Assembly: GCF_000972845.2 (NCBI RefSeq)
Contig: NC_040027.1
Location: 8,589,158-8,653,157, forward strand
DNA length: 64,000 bases
Direction: 5' to 3'
From: Larimichthys crocea
Lineage: Eukaryota; Chordata; Actinopteri; Sciaenidae
The notes below the pieces were generated by a model. That model was not told the DNA's origin. It made no database searches and saw nothing but the letters and a program-made list of their open reading frames with translations. This document shows, piece after piece, positions 1 to 14,339 of the stretch; the stretch's first letter is position 1, and each line of letters starts with the position of its first letter. The position numbers were made by a program, and so were the translations under genes.

Positions 1-378
1 GTGTCAACAAGAATTTTCTTCATCTCTCTGAGCGCACAGCTCGAGTGCACGAGCAACACAATACATTTCTCTGACTCTCTTGAGTAATCAGCATAAACCA
101 GCAACTTCCAAGTTAAGTATTAAATAGTAGAATAACACAGAATAAAATGTTCTTCAGGTCAAAAGTTCTGAATTCCTTTTTAGAAAGTAAAAAGTTCACA
201 AAGATTAACTTTAAGCTGTCAAACTCTGTCCGATGGAAACTGCAGAAATGATTTACAGTTTATGTTTTAAACCTTTTTTGACACAGTATAATAAACTCTT
301 GAAATAAAGTCAAACTTTTTCAGAGGAACACAATGTTTAGACATGACAGGAAAAGAAAAGAGATGATGCAGGTCTCAC
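1..378 (-). other. intron 1 (part) of the rgs5-like gene
   Basis: AT-rich sequence downstream of the exon 1 donor. I looked on the minus strand for an exon 2 starting with the expected A-GCC-AAG (Ala-Lys) after an acceptor and found none. Confidence 0.6.
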
Positions 379-422
379 CTTTCGAGGCAGGTTTGGGGTA
401 AGGCAGCTAATCCTTTACACAT
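379..422 (-). CDS. rgs5-like gene, first coding exon (partial gene, rest off the left edge)
   Basis: Reverse-strand ATG at 422-420 opens a 44-nt coding exon reading MCKGLAALPQTCLE plus two bases (AG) of an Arg codon, followed by the splice donor gtgaga at 378. The MCKGLA...CLER start is the hallmark of the R4 RGS proteins RGS4, RGS5 and RGS16; it matches human RGS5 best (13 of 15 residues) but too little is visible to exclude rgs4 or a duplicate. The length and phase are identical to coding exon 1 of the rgs16-like gene at 18938-18981. In this family the N-terminus forms a membrane-binding amphipathic helix, and Met-Cys at positions 1-2 is an oxygen-sensitive N-degron (known for RGS4, RGS5 and RGS16). 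I see no second exon in bases 1-378, so the RGS domain lies outside the window. Confidence 0.8.
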
Positions 423-533
423 TGTCCAGCACTTTCAGTCGCAGTATATTTAAGAATGAATTCAGTTTTCCTGTTGCTGTTGCTCACTGTGAGTCTCGTT
501 TTGCTTTCTGACTCTGGCTTTCAGCACATGGGG

Positions 534-586
534 AGTTTTATACAGACGTCCTTTGGGCTTCGGGCCAACAGCTAAGCCAATCACAC
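534..586 (-). promoter_or_regulatory. rgs5-like core promoter: TATA box and CCAAT box
   Basis: On the minus strand TATAAAA lies at 542-536, about 114 bp before the ATG. A CCAAT-type box is at 575-586 (plus-strand agccaatcacac). The same 12-nt block and a TATAAAA at similar distance precede the rgs16-like gene. Transcription would start near 505-512, giving a 5' UTR of about 85-90 nt with no intron needed. Confidence 0.65.
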
Positions 587-589
587 TGG

Positions 590-3500
590 AATGTGTACAA
601 GCAACGAGTAGCACGGCTGAGGAAGGGCGGGTTTTCATACGTGAATGGCTGCTCGCTTTGAGGTTTCAATTAACAGACAGACCCAGCACCAGCGTGCAGG
701 ATGCAGATTAAGACCATTTGTGCTTATTTTTAGAGCTAAAGTGCATTTTCTAAATATTTACTGATCGTACTTTAACAAATATAAACCTGATTTAAACCTC
801 TGATATGTTGAGTGCTGTCTAAGCAGCTGCACAAGAGGTAAGGCTGAATGAAACCAGTTTACATCAGATTTTTAATCAAGAATCTCTCAACAAAGAAATA
901 ACATAATAAATGTTAGCAGGTATTTGATCCCTGCTTTTTATATCTGACAGTTTTTCCATCGTCTGCGAGGCTTTAGTTGTTGATCAAAAAAGTTCAATAC
1001 CCAATACTTTATCCTACCACCCTACTGAAAGTTTCCAGTTTCCGTCCAGACTACAGGAGTCTCATGTAAAATAGTATGTTGGTAATATTAATAGAAGCTT
1101 CCTTCAGTTTATACACATCTTTTGAATGTGGGGAATCAAACTGTTGCTCAAACTGCAGGACAGCTGACCGAAGCTCCTAGTTTTAGGATTTTTTTTTATG
1201 CCTTTAGCAGAGTGAGTGTAGTAAGAAATTATTAAGTAACACACACGTAACAAGAAATGTGTTAAACTCTACTTCTGCTCTTTACCCAACTAATTTCTAA
1301 ACCAGTAATCCACTGTTCATCTCACTATGGTATATACCTAGAACAACAGGCAGCTTCCAGTGGCAAACCACATCAGGCGACATTTTAAACTAAAATCTCA
1401 AAAAGACAACAACAACAACACCGTGTGAAACTTTAATTTGCCAACCTAAACATTACTTACAACAGTTATCACATCCCAAAAAATGTCAACTGTACTTTTT
1501 TACTTAAGTTTCTCAAATGGTCATTTTAAATCTCATGAATCATTTTTTTTTATAGGAGTAATTCACTTATCCGCTGAGCCATGAGGTGTCCCCAGCCACC
1601 CGAAACTTCTTACAAATCAGAAATAGGATCAGTCATCCCAGCAGCCAGACTGTTGATTGTCTGGGTAATACTTTTGTGTTGCAACCTCCTGCAAACTGAT
1701 CATCACACCACGGCTGATTTGGTTAAATGTGGTTAAATCAGAGTTCAGTGTTTAAGATAAATGCATAACTATGTTTTCATTTGTGCATAATCACCTGAAA
1801 TAAAAAGTGTTTTCATTACCTCACAATGAGCCTGGTTCCTTTTCCAAGGAGTCCAACATGTTTCTACAGCAGCCACCATAGTTTTTTTTCCCCCCCACAC
1901 ACTTGGAAGGGAGGGTGAGGCGAGGGGTATTCAGTTCGTTCCAATCTTCAACTTCATCACTACATCCTACAAATCTGAACTTTAAAACTTGCACAGTGTC
2001 TGTCCGTCATTACAAACTTTGTAAGCACAATTCCACATGACCTTCTATCTCCAAAAGCTTTTGCAGCGGTTAACAGCAGAGTGCCACGGCCGCTCTCAGA
2101 GAGCAGCACAATTATTCTTCGCACAGCTGCTTCAGTAGAAAAGTATTTGAACAAAAAAACGCTGCCGCTGAGGTTCGTCTCATGTGTAGCAGAAACAAAA
2201 AGGAGTTTGGATGTGATCTTTCAAACAAATCTGAATCTGCTCTTAAATTTCCACTCTCCCAGAGTCAGCATCGCTTTTTTCTTTTGCCTTTAGTAGCTTC
2301 ATTTTTCTTTAAATCACTGCAGACTGGAGTGTTTTTACCCTTGACATTTTTATTATATGTTTGGAAGAACTAGATGAACACATGTACTCTTTATTACTGT
2401 CAGTAGACGGGGGCTTTTCAGGTCGCCAGCTTGTCATTATGAAGCTTTATATTACATAAACTCTCTGGTCATGACAGAACATCACATGCCCTGAAGCTCT
2501 CCCCTTTCAAACATGTCTTTGGATTCAGAAAACATGTTTTTCTGAATGTATTCCAGTAGATCTACTGTACGTGATGCTGCTGAAAAATGAAGAAGGAGTG
2601 AAGTATTTTTATTATTCTGAGCTGGATGCTCTCTCATTTATTTTGTATGTTATACTCACACAAGGCAGATGGCTCATAGCTGAGCTTGCCAACTCTTTCT
2701 GAAGCATTCACTCGTGTATTTATAATATATATATTGAATTTCATCATAATAAAATGCTAAATTTAGTGCAGAGACAGGTTTAGTTTTTGAAAAGATCATG
2801 CTGAGTTTCTATGTTACAATACTGCCTGGCAAAGCTCATTATGTAACCAAGTCATAACAAAGATAAAAGTGACAAATAGTCTTTTTCTCTCTGTTTCTAT
2901 GGCGATGAAAACTAATCTATAGCAATTCTGTATCCAAGTATCTCATTTGAAAATCTCTTACATCCACTTTATTAAGCTGAACCGCATTAATCTTTTGTGT
3001 ATGCATTTAATAAAAATGTCTCAGGCAACTCAAGACGTTGCTACTTTTTGAACACAAGAGTTTATTTGGCAGCTTTAGGCCAACATGGGCATTTATTAAA
3101 AAACTTCACATCCAAAAGTGACGTCTCATCAAATGATGCTTCACATTTTCTATCAGTTCTCAAGACTTTTTACTCTTGCACAGTCATCTGGCATTTTCCA
3201 TAAATAAAACAACTAACTCTGTCTTTTCTGAACAGCTATTTTGGGATGTAGTGCAAAAAAACCCTTGTATCTTTAAATTAGATTTACTCATTTGCAAAAC
3301 CAAATATATTTTGAGAGATATCTAATGCTGCCCAGATTACAACACAATGAGGAAATGTCTTTAATTAATGTATTGGCAAAGTAATAAGATGCTGATACTG
3401 TATCTAATCGATTTTACCTTCAATATCCGCTTGTGTAATCCAATATCCGCCTGCAGCACCTAAAGCATAATTAACCTTCTTGTGGTTAAGATCATAGTCT

Positions 3501-6500
3501 TGATATGAAATGAAATATTAAAAAGGTCAAAGCAGTGAGGTATGAGAAACTAGGATTTACACAACCACGTGCAGGACTCAGGATGACTTTTCCTTCATAT
3601 GTCAACCAGCTTCCCTGACATCCTGACAAACATTGCTAATGAATGAAATCCATACAATTCCAAAATTAGAATGAAGGATTCCCTCCTAATTGGTCAAACT
3701 AATTAGCTGTAAATCATGGAGACAGTGTTGCAAATTATGACACATGAAGAAAAAGATGCTGCCTCATCTTGACTCCATCATTCTAAATGTATTAATTCCC
3801 TGTGTGAGGGAGCTGATATAACTCACCCCAACCTCGGAGCACCTTGTAGGTTTTATAACAAGTTTGAATCGAATGATTCGGTCATAGATTATAGTTGCCA
3901 AGCAACTCATTAACATTTTCCTCAACAGTAGCTTGTTAGCTTTGATCTATAAGTCTATAATCTACCGCAACCCAGCCGACATTAATATTTCTGAGACTTA
4001 ACCAAGTCTGAAAGCAGCTCAAATCCCATGGTGTTTGATTTACAGGGTTAACTTTGATTTAGCGCTTCTCTAACTTTATCTAGGTTCAACCTCTTGTGAC
4101 GACTTTAGCTCAAATGATAGGTGAAAAAAATATTATCTTGGTGGCAAAATGATCAAAGTTTGTTACAATTTAAGATAACAAAATTTAGAACACCAGTGAA
4201 GTAGAGTGATACGTGTAGTAGTAGTGATGTAGTACTCTATATAAGCCGTCATGAAATGACTCCTGTCCAATCAAATTACTTAAATTTAAAGTATATTTTT
4301 GTACATCTACATTTTAATGTGAATATAGTACACACATGGCAGTCCATGTCTGATACTAAGAGTAATATCTGGACAAATGGGAAGCATAATTCCAATATAT
4401 TAAACAAACTTTAGTAACACGGTCTCACGTTGAAATGAGTAGATTACTTACTTAGCAACTTGACTGGACCCGGGTAATTTATTTATGCACAGTGTGCAAA
4501 AACACGTACAGAACATTGAAGGTAAACAACCCTCGATGAGATGAATATCCACATATGAGCCAGAAGAGCCGTGGAAAATTCTAATTTAACACAGTTTAAC
4601 TCAACTAACAAATAAATAAACAGGCTGAAGAACTGTTGAAAGATACATGAGCTTCTCACATGAGCCTGAGGCACATTGTACTGTGATCCATGCTATGCAG
4701 CCGGTAGCTATTAAGAGAGATCAGTTTGTTGGCACGGCAATGTATTCAGAAAACACAGGTTTCAGTACCATGTTATTAACGCCCTTGTTACAGCCAGACA
4801 ATAGGGGCCTGTCCGTTATATAAGAGCTGCACTTATTGAGATTGACTGGACTTAAATTGTCTGTTTTTATTCCAGGACTGATAACAAAACCTGGTGCGGA
4901 GCTGTTTGTTTACATCTCCTTGTTTTTACTGGTTCTATAACCAGAAACCTTGAAAAATGTCTCCTGCAGCATTTTCACCCAACTTTGGTTGAGGTCATGG
5001 ATAAGTCCTTGAAAAAGATAAAGCTGCACACTATAAAATGTCCCTTTACTGTGACAAGCCCAAGGCTAATCTGTGTCATAATCATACTGTTTAATTACAA
5101 TCTAGATATGCCTCGCCTGTCAGGTGGATGGATTACCAAGGCAAAGGACAAGTGCTCATTATCGTACTGTATGTTTGTCGAGTGTCTATTTGTGCTAATG
5201 ATGGACGTATGACGGGTATTCTGATCATTTTCTTTGAAATATATCAAGATCAGCAATTATCTGCATGGTTAGAAAAGGGAAATGTCGTAGTGTGCAAATG
5301 ACCGTTCAACAAATGAGTCTGGGGACATGGACTATTCGTTGGATGATTCTTTTTTCCCCTCGTCCTGACATGAGGTGGACGCACAATTAGGGCTGAATAT
5401 CTCCAAGACTTGTGGCAGGTCAGCCATTCAATTGTAGTTCAAAATAATAAGTGTTTCACTTCCTGTTTTCTCTTTACATTGTCTTCTAGAATTGAAACCA
5501 GTAAAAGGGTCCACAGTTATGTGACCTTGTAGGTGTGGTGCAAGAAAGAAATCTAGCATGAGGTTCACATCGCCTGAAAACTTGAACAATGCTGTTTTTT
5601 TGTCCGTTTAGCTCCAGTAACGGCTTCACGGACGAGGCAAGCACACAAAGCTACATATGAGGTCTGCTTTCATTACAGAATTTCCTGGAAGCCAAAGTTC
5701 AGAGGGGGACAGTCCTTTGAGTGCTTGTGTACTTAGGCCAACGGCACAAGCTGCACCGCTGTTCAAATAAACTTGCACCAGTTGGCATCCAGGTGCTTTG
5801 TTTACCCCGCTGACAGAAGCTCTACGCTCAATTTAGACATGTAATAGCATTTCTGAAAGCTCAAGCAACGCTGTCAAATACTGTTTTTCAGGAGTAATGA
5901 TCACCAAATGGCATGAGAAAGGATGAAACGGCAGTTGATTGCAATTAACAATCTGAAAAATACGTAATATGCAGGAAGTGTCAATTATGGTGTATTTTTA
6001 GTAGCTGCACTGAGCTCAGGTTTTGAGCTCTTGTTTTTCTACTGAATTCACTTACACGTCCACTGAACCTGAACATTGTAATTATGGGACCTGATGACAG
6101 TGCATATATAAGAGCTTTTCTTGATGAATACAAATGCTGCTTTAATATTCAAAGCCATAACAGATGTTATGCAGCCAGAGCCGACTGAATACAAGTATTC
6201 TGTTAATGCTGTTCATTCTTTAGATCCCATCACGAGGGATGTCTCGTTCAACACCTGGCGCTGCCTATCTCTATATTTTTACATAACTTACACAAGCCCT
6301 ATGTTTCTGTTGTGCCATCATCACTTTTTTTTTTTCATCTGTGGTATTTGCCATAATTGCCGTATTCCAGCAAAGAAAATAAGGCTACATGGTTGCCAGA
6401 TGCTCTTTGGCCAAACAGGAAAGCGAAGTCTAATCTCGGTCTGACATTATTCCAGATAGACACTGCCAATGTCCCAGTGCCAATCCTGGACTAAACTTTG

Positions 6501-7960
6501 AGTATTGTTGACTTCTTGGCTCAGGTTACAGATATTGTAGACAGCTCTCCTGGCATTTCGCTCGCTTCCCATTGGTTAAAGGTCAACAATGAGATAAACA
6601 CTGCAAAGCAAGAGTGCTCTGTGTGTGTGTGTGTGTTTGCATACGTGTGATTCTGAGGAAAAAGGAGTCATGGTGATGTCAGCAGGGGTTCTGTGGTAAA
6701 TGGAGCCTTATTATTGCCATTTCCTTTGCTGAACCCAGATCAGTCATGAGACTTAATTTTGAGAACGGCTGCTCCAGGCTAGGAGGTTTGGCCGACACAC
6801 TATGGAGATAATGTCTTCCTTATAAACTCAGCAAAACACATTCAGTGTACTAAATCGTGCTGATGAGCACAGTATAAAAATATGCTATAAGGCCTGGTGT
6901 GTAGATATTTGTGAAAATAACTGATTGATTAATTAATTAAAGAAAACCTAATGCAATAAAAATGAAAGGAAACATCGTTTGAATCTTTAATGCTCCTCAC
7001 AACACATATGCGATAAGATGAATTAATCGCGAAGCATGTAAATAATTCGATTTTTTAATTGCCTGTCAGCCCTAGTAGAAATGTAATTTAAAATAAGTTT
7101 GCTAATCTGAAAGAACACAGATGCATATGAACACAGATAATAATAATAATGAAATACCTAAATCATCAGTTCCCAGATTGCAGTTCAGCCATTGTATTCC
7201 ACCTCTTTAGCTCTCTGCATGGACGGTTTACATGCATGCAACCAAAGCACGGCCAAACGTGATTGATCATTAGTAGTCGGACTACAAACGGAAACCAGAA
7301 CGCTTCTGATGACAAAAACAGAACTACAGATTCTGTATTCATTGGCAGATGTGTGTCCATGCAGTTGTACCTCAACGTCTCTTGATTATAGACTCGTCAA
7401 AGACTTTTTTAAAAAGGCTTTCAAAGTTTAACAGCCTCTACTGAGCTGGCATGTTACCCCGCTCTTAAAATCATTCTGGAGTCCTGTAGATGACATTCCA
7501 GGGTAGCATCTCCACTTTCAGGTTTCAGATGTGACACGATGGAAGCTGTTAAGATTAAATATTAAAGATCAAAACAGGACATGCAGAAGATGGATGAGAT
7601 AACAGTGTAAGTGTTTTGTTTTCTGTGAGGTTCCCAGCTCTTCTTCTGCTGCTTCATCGTCATTATTCCTTTTCCATAAAGACAGCTCATTAAAAAAAAC
7701 AGTTGATAGGCAGTGCTAGATAATGGGCACTTTGAGTTTCTGACCTAGCAGACATACATGTCCTGGTTTCTCCCGTACAACAGGAGGAACCAGACAGAAA
7801 TGTACCATGACAGAAATGTACTTATCTTGTTTGAGAGGAATTTTCCGTTTCATCAGGTATAGCAGAAAATCCAACCTTAAAACATCAGACCAATGTGTTT
7901 TTCCAGTCAATCCATGCTAATATAGTTGGACACAGGTGCACCCTTCATCTTACCTAATGC
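590..7960. other. gene-poor spacer upstream of the rgs5-like gene
   Basis: No coding exon recognised. AT-rich with scattered short homopolymers. A GT microsatellite sits at 6619-6638. Around 6920-7075 is an A/T-rich stretch with ATTAATCGC-type motifs ending in cctgtcagccctag, which resembles decayed fish DNA-transposon ends. The longest reading frame (6121-6444, plus) is low in complexity and has no domain I recognise. Confidence 0.5.
6619..6638. repeat. (GT)n microsatellite
   Basis: About ten uninterrupted GT units. Confidence 0.9.
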
Positions 7961-7971
7961 ACGCTTGGATA

Positions 7972-8090
7972 ATCTCCATCCATCCATCCAATCATCCATT
8001 TTCCACTTATCAGGGTCATGGGGGGGCTGCGGTCGATCCAAGCTCACATTGACTGAGAGGCGGGAATCACCCTAGGTAGTGTGAATACTT
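7972..8090. repeat. teleost dispersed repeat fragment (ATCC-rich start)
   Basis: Begins with tandem atcc units, then cattttccacttatcaggg and a G-run followed by ggctgcggtcgatccaagct and gagaggcgggaat. This order (ATCC repeats, 'ccacttatc.agggtca', G-run, 'gagaggcggg') is a very common dispersed repeat in fish genomes. I cannot assign its class safely from memory. Confidence 0.55.
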
Positions 8091-8094
8091 TTGG

Positions 8095-11000
8095 GTTGAC
8101 GAATTTCCATCGCATGGAAAGACAAAAAAACATTTTTCCTCCAACGCATCCATTCATTTTAGAAAATGTAATAACATAGAGCACTGAGAGCTTCAGTAAA
8201 TTTCCCCGTGCAAAGGATGTGACATAACTCGTTTATGCTGAGTGCTTATAGAACATGCCTGCACGATGACAGAGGAGGGAGAGAGGTCACAGAGGTCAAC
8301 ACTGACAGGGTGAATAAGATTTTTATCAGAGAGGAGAATTTTGAACATTGTCAGACTCTGACTTTTTCACTTTATTGGAATTCAAATTGGCAGGAAATTT
8401 CAGATCCGCTACAAACCCTCGCTCCGCACTTTCTTGCGACGCCGGCCATGCTGGACCTCAGGCATGCGGCGGCTTGATTAGGAGGGTGTCCAGTTTCTCA
8501 GTGCTCTGTCCACATCAGGCCCGCGAGAGGAAATTAAATCGCTTTTCCCACAGCATCATTAATTGTTTTCGTTAAGTTGTTTATTTGCAAAGGCTTTTCC
8601 GGTGAACCTGGAGCTTACATGGGGACAGAGAAGAGCTACAAAGACTGTTTTCTCTGGAATTATGACGGATTTGTCTGTTACAGCATCATGGTCTGAACAC
8701 TGAGACGGGGAAAGAGGAGGATAAATAATGATGTATTCGTTATCATTCCTGGCTTAGAGAAATAAATGGAAATTATAAAATGGATTTTCCATTGCAGGGT
8801 CACTGCTAAATGCTAACAACGGATCTACTGCTGAGCTGTTTTTTATGTAACACGGATGATTTGCAGTATCATGGTAAACCCAATACTCCTTCGGCAGGTA
8901 CTACGTGTGCTTTCATAAATTTACAGTTTGGATTTCCTTCCAACTGTTTCTGACAGTTTCAATGGCAGCTAAGGTTTTATTTAAGAATTACAACTTCACG
9001 AAACCCATAAAAATACGTGAGCTGGACAGAAATGCACGGGAAACGCTGCATCCAACCATTTGAGTTATTCGTGTGTTTTTTGACAGCTAAGGAACTTTCC
9101 CGTCTATATCAGATCAGATTAACTTTAGAACAACAGACTACAGGCCTAAATTAAATGCCGTGTGATAATCACTAAGTGTGTTTGGTTTTCAGAGATCTAG
9201 ACAAGAATCAGACCAAATAGCCTTAAAATTGGTGATATAACTAAAAGCCAAACCAAACATAACAGTGAAACTACGCCAAGATATGGAAAATAGCAACAGT
9301 TTGAGGTGATTGTTTGGCTGGACTTGCTGTGTGTGTGCAGCCAGTGAACGGATAAGTGTTTAGTTACACGGTGGAAAGCCTGAACAGCCTGTGTCCTATG
9401 GAGCTCACGTACATGATGTTTGTTATGTAGGAGGGGTTAATGCACTGCGGAGCACTTGAAGAGGAAGTTTGATCTGGTGACCATCTCGGCTCTCGTGATG
9501 TAGGCCTGTGTTGTTATGTTACTGTGGAAAGTATGCTTCTTAATGAGTGTAATGACACACTGTATTGTACTGTAGAAATCTGCATGCTTGGGAGGAAAGA
9601 ACGCTGGACAATCAATGGACTTGAGGTCTGAATGTCCTGAAGTCTCCAGTTTTATTAAATAAAGTACACATGGCCAAAGGTAAGTGGAAACCTGAACATC
9701 GCATCCGAATCTGATTATTCATGAAACCGTGGGCATTCATATGGTGACATAACAGCTCCCCACTTCTCCTACAGGGGTTTGTTCCAGTTCAGCCACAAGA
9801 GCATTAGTGAGGAGTTAAGTTAGGCAATAAGGCCCCGGCTTGCAGTCCAGGTTCCAGCTCCAAAGGTGCTGAAGGGATTTGGGATCAGGACTCCGTGCAA
9901 GTGGGAAAAAGCTTCTTCTGCAGATTTGGCTTTGTGCACGGGCATATCGTGATGTTGAAGTAGGAAAGGGACATACAGGAAATTGGACAACCCTCTTGCC
10001 AAATATTAGGCGGTTCTGCATAACTTGAAATCCACCAGACGAACCTCTACATCCTTCCTTTTGCTTTAATGTATCAAGGGCAAGATAATGAACTTGCATG
10101 TCTACCAAGCTGGAGTTGGAAGCATATATTGTCTTGAAATTTGACTGTATCCTGTAACATTAAGATTTCTCTTTAAGGGTTAGTTCTAGTGTTTTGAAAT
10201 GGGGTCCACAAAGTACTTAGAGAAGCAGCATGGAAGTTAAGTAATGCACTGTTTAGATGCACAACCCTTTCCAATAGGAAACCATAGCAACCATGTTGCT
10301 TCCACCTAGACCAGCAGACTCCTGAGTCAATAGTTTTATCTTGCTCGTCGTGCACATTAAAGTGACGATCCTAACTTGACAACAGCACACAAAGATGAAG
10401 AAGTTGTCAGCCCGAGTTGTAATTTAGCTTTAAACAGTGTTTCTCTTCACTGCTGCAGATTACGTGTTAGATGCCGTCATGACTTTCCAGAATGGTGACC
10501 TCTGCCACATTACATAACTTTGCTTTTTTTTTTTTTTTAAACAAGAGATAAATTAACCTCACATGAACTCTGTCAGGATAAGTGCTGTCTAATCCTGCTT
10601 TGAAAAGTCGTATTTATAAGCTGTGTCAGTCCAACATAGTTTCAAATTGTAACTGTAAAAGAGAGGGAATAAAAAGGAATGAGGCACAGAGCAGTAAATT
10701 CTCACACTATAAACAAACATGTTCAGTTCAGCGTGAGTTTAAGGAATGAATTAACTTCTTGTCTCATCTCTGAACCAAGAGATACAAAAGTGATAAAAGA
10801 TTCTGACCTGCTTTGTTATGGTGTAAACATCTGGTCTTAATTATTGAGGCGTCTGCAACAGAAACATGTCAACACTGACATTCTGGTGAAATGCATGCAC
10901 GATTAGATCCGGCAGATGTGCGTTTAAGATCGAAGAATTCAAAGTGATGACCGTAAAAAAAAGAAAGAGGAATTCAGTTCCTGTGAAGAAAGTGTGGAGC

Positions 11001-13400
11001 CTCCACAGAGCACGATGTACGATGGGAAAGACTTCGACAAAGTGTTGAGGTCAGCCTGCGTAAAAAAAAATCTAAAAACAACAGCTGACATGAAATCTAA
11101 ACTGTGGATTAATATGCAGCAACACTCATTTCATCCAAAGTTAGCTCAGTTACCTCATGCTGCTGGATCGCTACGTGACATTTTTTTAAACAAGAGTGTG
11201 CGACAGAACATGTTGGAGAGCTGCGGAACAAATGTTTGCCTCTTTAATCATTCGATTATCTTCTCTGTAATTATCTAAACATTTGTCCTATTTAGTCTTT
11301 GTCTTCTGTTCATTTATCCATTTGTGTGTAATGGAAGTGACTTCAGTGTCCACACAAAGCTGCAATTTGTCTCGTCATGAGCACGTTCAGCTGTAGAGCT
11401 CAAACATGACGACGTACTCACATCTTTGACTTCAAAAGTAAAAGTGCTAATATACTGTATATAATACGATATACTGTATTATATACTGTATTATATACTG
11501 TATTACTGCGAAATACAGAGAGATTTAGCGGCATTGTGTGAACTCATTTGGCAAGAGGTTTAAGCAGACTGTGACAGATTCATTATTAAATATTGCTCAT
11601 GGTGGGAACTGTTGAGTGTCTCTAAATAGGGACAGCAATCCAGAAAGGATCCACATGGAAAGTGTTGTGACATAACAGCCGTTATGATTTGAATAAAAAG
11701 CCTTGAAGGTAAATATAACTGTCAGGTAAATGTAGTGCAAAGTACAATGTTTTCCTCCTAACTGTAGTAGCGTATAAGTATAGAGTAGCAGTAAATGGAA
11801 ACCTTTAAATAAAGTACAAATATCTCTTGTAAATGGACTCGCTAGTCACATTCCCGCACTGCTGTCAGCTGTTAGTAATGCTGAAGGCTCCAGGCTGAGG
11901 GAGTTGGAAAACTCTGAAATAAAACATGCATATATGCTGGATTGAAGCTGATCCTCCCGACAGTCTTGACACTTTCCAGAACGAGTCATACTGAAACTAA
12001 AACTGCTACTCCTTACCGAAATACACAAGTGAAATGATCTATCACTCAAAGACACAGCAGATATTCAGTGTGTGAAGCCTTTTTGTTTTTTGTGCGATCC
12101 TTCAGAGGACAGAGGATGTGAACCCTGAGGAACTCAGAGTCACTAGATAGCACAGTTTTCCTTTTTCACAAGGGACCCACACCAGGAGATTTCCCACGCT
12201 TGGAGTGTAATATACTGCTGCATTTCCCTCCTCTCTGTTCTTGCCCACTCATCCGATGTTTATCCCGAATCCTCTCTTCTCTTCTCTTCTATCTGCTCTC
12301 CTCCTTCCACATCCTGCTCTTTCATTTCTACCCCGTTACATTGACATAAAAACACGTGTTTGCTTGTTTTTGTGCAGTAGCACACATGATGAAGGGGGAT
12401 GGATGTGAGCGATGTGAGGTGCGTCTGTGTCTGGGAGATGCACAGCACATGTCCAGTCCTCGGGGACACACTGAGGAATGTGCACATCGGGTCATCTACT
12501 CCAGATCTGCTCCCGTCTTTACGGCCACCAAGGGGGGTCGCGCCTCATCCTTAAGGAAACATGTAGAACAATGTGTGTTCTCGGCACCTATTTTAAACTC
12601 GAGGTCACGAAGGTTCAGAACAGCCATGTGTGACGGTGACGACTATGGCTCTTAAGTTTTTAGTCTTACTTAATGAATATACAGTGTGTCCTCTCTCCAG
12701 CACATTCAGGACATATTCTCAGTTCACTGTACGTCCATGATTTCTCACACTTTATTTAGCTGAGGCATTCAGCCTAATTAAAACATCTGTTTCATGCGAT
12801 CACTTGTTGTATTTGATATTAATTATATTTTCTTATTGGTGGCTTCACCTGATGTAAGAGGAACATCATCTAACTTTGATCGTTCAGGTTACATTACAGT
12901 CATCAGCTCATGGTCTTTATGATGTTTATAAAGGATCATGGAAAAAAAAGAAAAGCTCAGCTCAGACAGGATGTACGGGTTTATTTACGACCTTTCACTG
13001 CCCCCCAGTGGTGTGACAGAAACCCACAATCACAGTTTTGTTTTTAAGGTTGATAAAGAAGCGGTGACGAAATTCAAAAGTTTTTGGAAAACTGAATAAG
13101 TCACTGTTACAAGATTAAAATATATTAGGAAACCATCTTCTTGTGATCTATTTTGTAATTGTACTAACTGATCACTGAGATCATCTTAAATAATGTATGT
13201 ATGGTCATTAGTTTGAGTTCAATTTAATATTTTGATGTCATTATGACAGCTGTATTCTCTAGATCTGTTGGTTATTTGATTATGTAGTGTAATAATGTTC
13301 ATTTATAGGTCAATTTTGTATTTAGACGAGAGCTTTTAACGAGTTTCAGTGAATGGAAGTGAAAAAGTACGACCTCAGTTATCAAAAAGAGATCACGTGA
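8095..13400. other. spacer without recognised genes
   Basis: AT-rich and unremarkable. Reading frames of 60-100 codons occur on both strands but have no recognisable domain or paired splice sites. A small tandem repeat is listed separately at 11448-11508. Confidence 0.45.
11448..11508. repeat. AT-rich tandem repeat (TATACTGTAT units)
   Basis: Repeats of atactgtattat about 15 bp apart (three to four imperfect copies). The units are partly self-complementary. Confidence 0.7.
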
Positions 13401-13404
13401 CAAA

Positions 13405-14225
13405 CAGAATCACTTTTATTGGCCAGGTATGTGTACACATACAAGGAATTTGATCTGACTCTTAATGTGCATACACAGAGACAGCAACATGACAACATAA
13501 ACATTAAACTACTTTGTACAGGTTCTACATCATATCGGTGGATATGACCTTATATACAGTATAAACAGGATGAGTGGACTTAAAAACAAAACTTAAACAG
13601 TGAGAATAAATAGCTCACAGGTACAGCTGATGTTTGTTTTGGCATTCAGAGCTCTGCAGCACCTCCCAGAGGGGGAAGTTGGCATTGGTTGTGTGTTCGG
13701 GGTGGGATGGATCTGAAGGGATGTTTCCTTCCTGTCTCATGAATCTTAAACGGAGGGCAGCGACTTTCTCTGCAGTCCTGATGGTCCATTGTAGTCTCTT
13801 CCTGTGCTGATTGGTGACCTCCTAATCAAACAATGATTGATAAACAAAGAACAGACTGAATAATGGCAGCACAGAACCGGATCAGCAGAATATGGATCAC
13901 ATGACATGGTTAAAGAGATTTTATTGTTTAGCACAATCACCGTCTCATTGATGAGGCATCTTCTATCTTTTCCCACACTTCTGTTCCCGTTTCCGCCCTG
14001 AAGAGGACGCTGTCTGTGTTTTAAATCAATAAAGAGTGCATGTCTTGATGTTTCATTTGATACATTATTATCAGTTCTGAGAGTTTTTTTTGTTTCCCGA
14101 CAGACAGACAGACTATTGATCCAGAGGGAAATTCAAGCGTCCAGTCGCAGCATCCAAACATACATTAAACATACATTAGAATGAACCTAACCTGTGCAAA
14201 TAGAAAACTATATAAAAGGTAGAAA
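13405..14225. repeat. eroded dispersed repeats (retroelement-tail-like)
   Basis: At about 13408-13460 the phrase 'cttttattggccaggtatgt...acacatacaaggaatttga' and at about 14113-14170 'ctattgatccagagggaaattcaag' match two dispersed repeats that are widespread in teleosts. Both are incomplete and I see no coding capacity or target-site duplication. Confidence 0.5.
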
Positions 14226-14339
14226 GTAAAAGTAGAAATACAATTGTTTGTTGGTGGAGCAGGGTTGAGACATCAGTCAGCCACACAGATATTAGTTTAA
14301 TATTTGGACCTGATGCTCTGTTTAGATGTCAACGTGTTT

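Noticed and set aside
6121..6444. 107-codon plus frame
   Set aside because: Contains low-complexity Phe/His runs from a poly-T tract; no domain.
12356..12655. 99-codon plus frame
   Set aside because: No domain and no splice support; opposite-strand frames of similar length overlap it.
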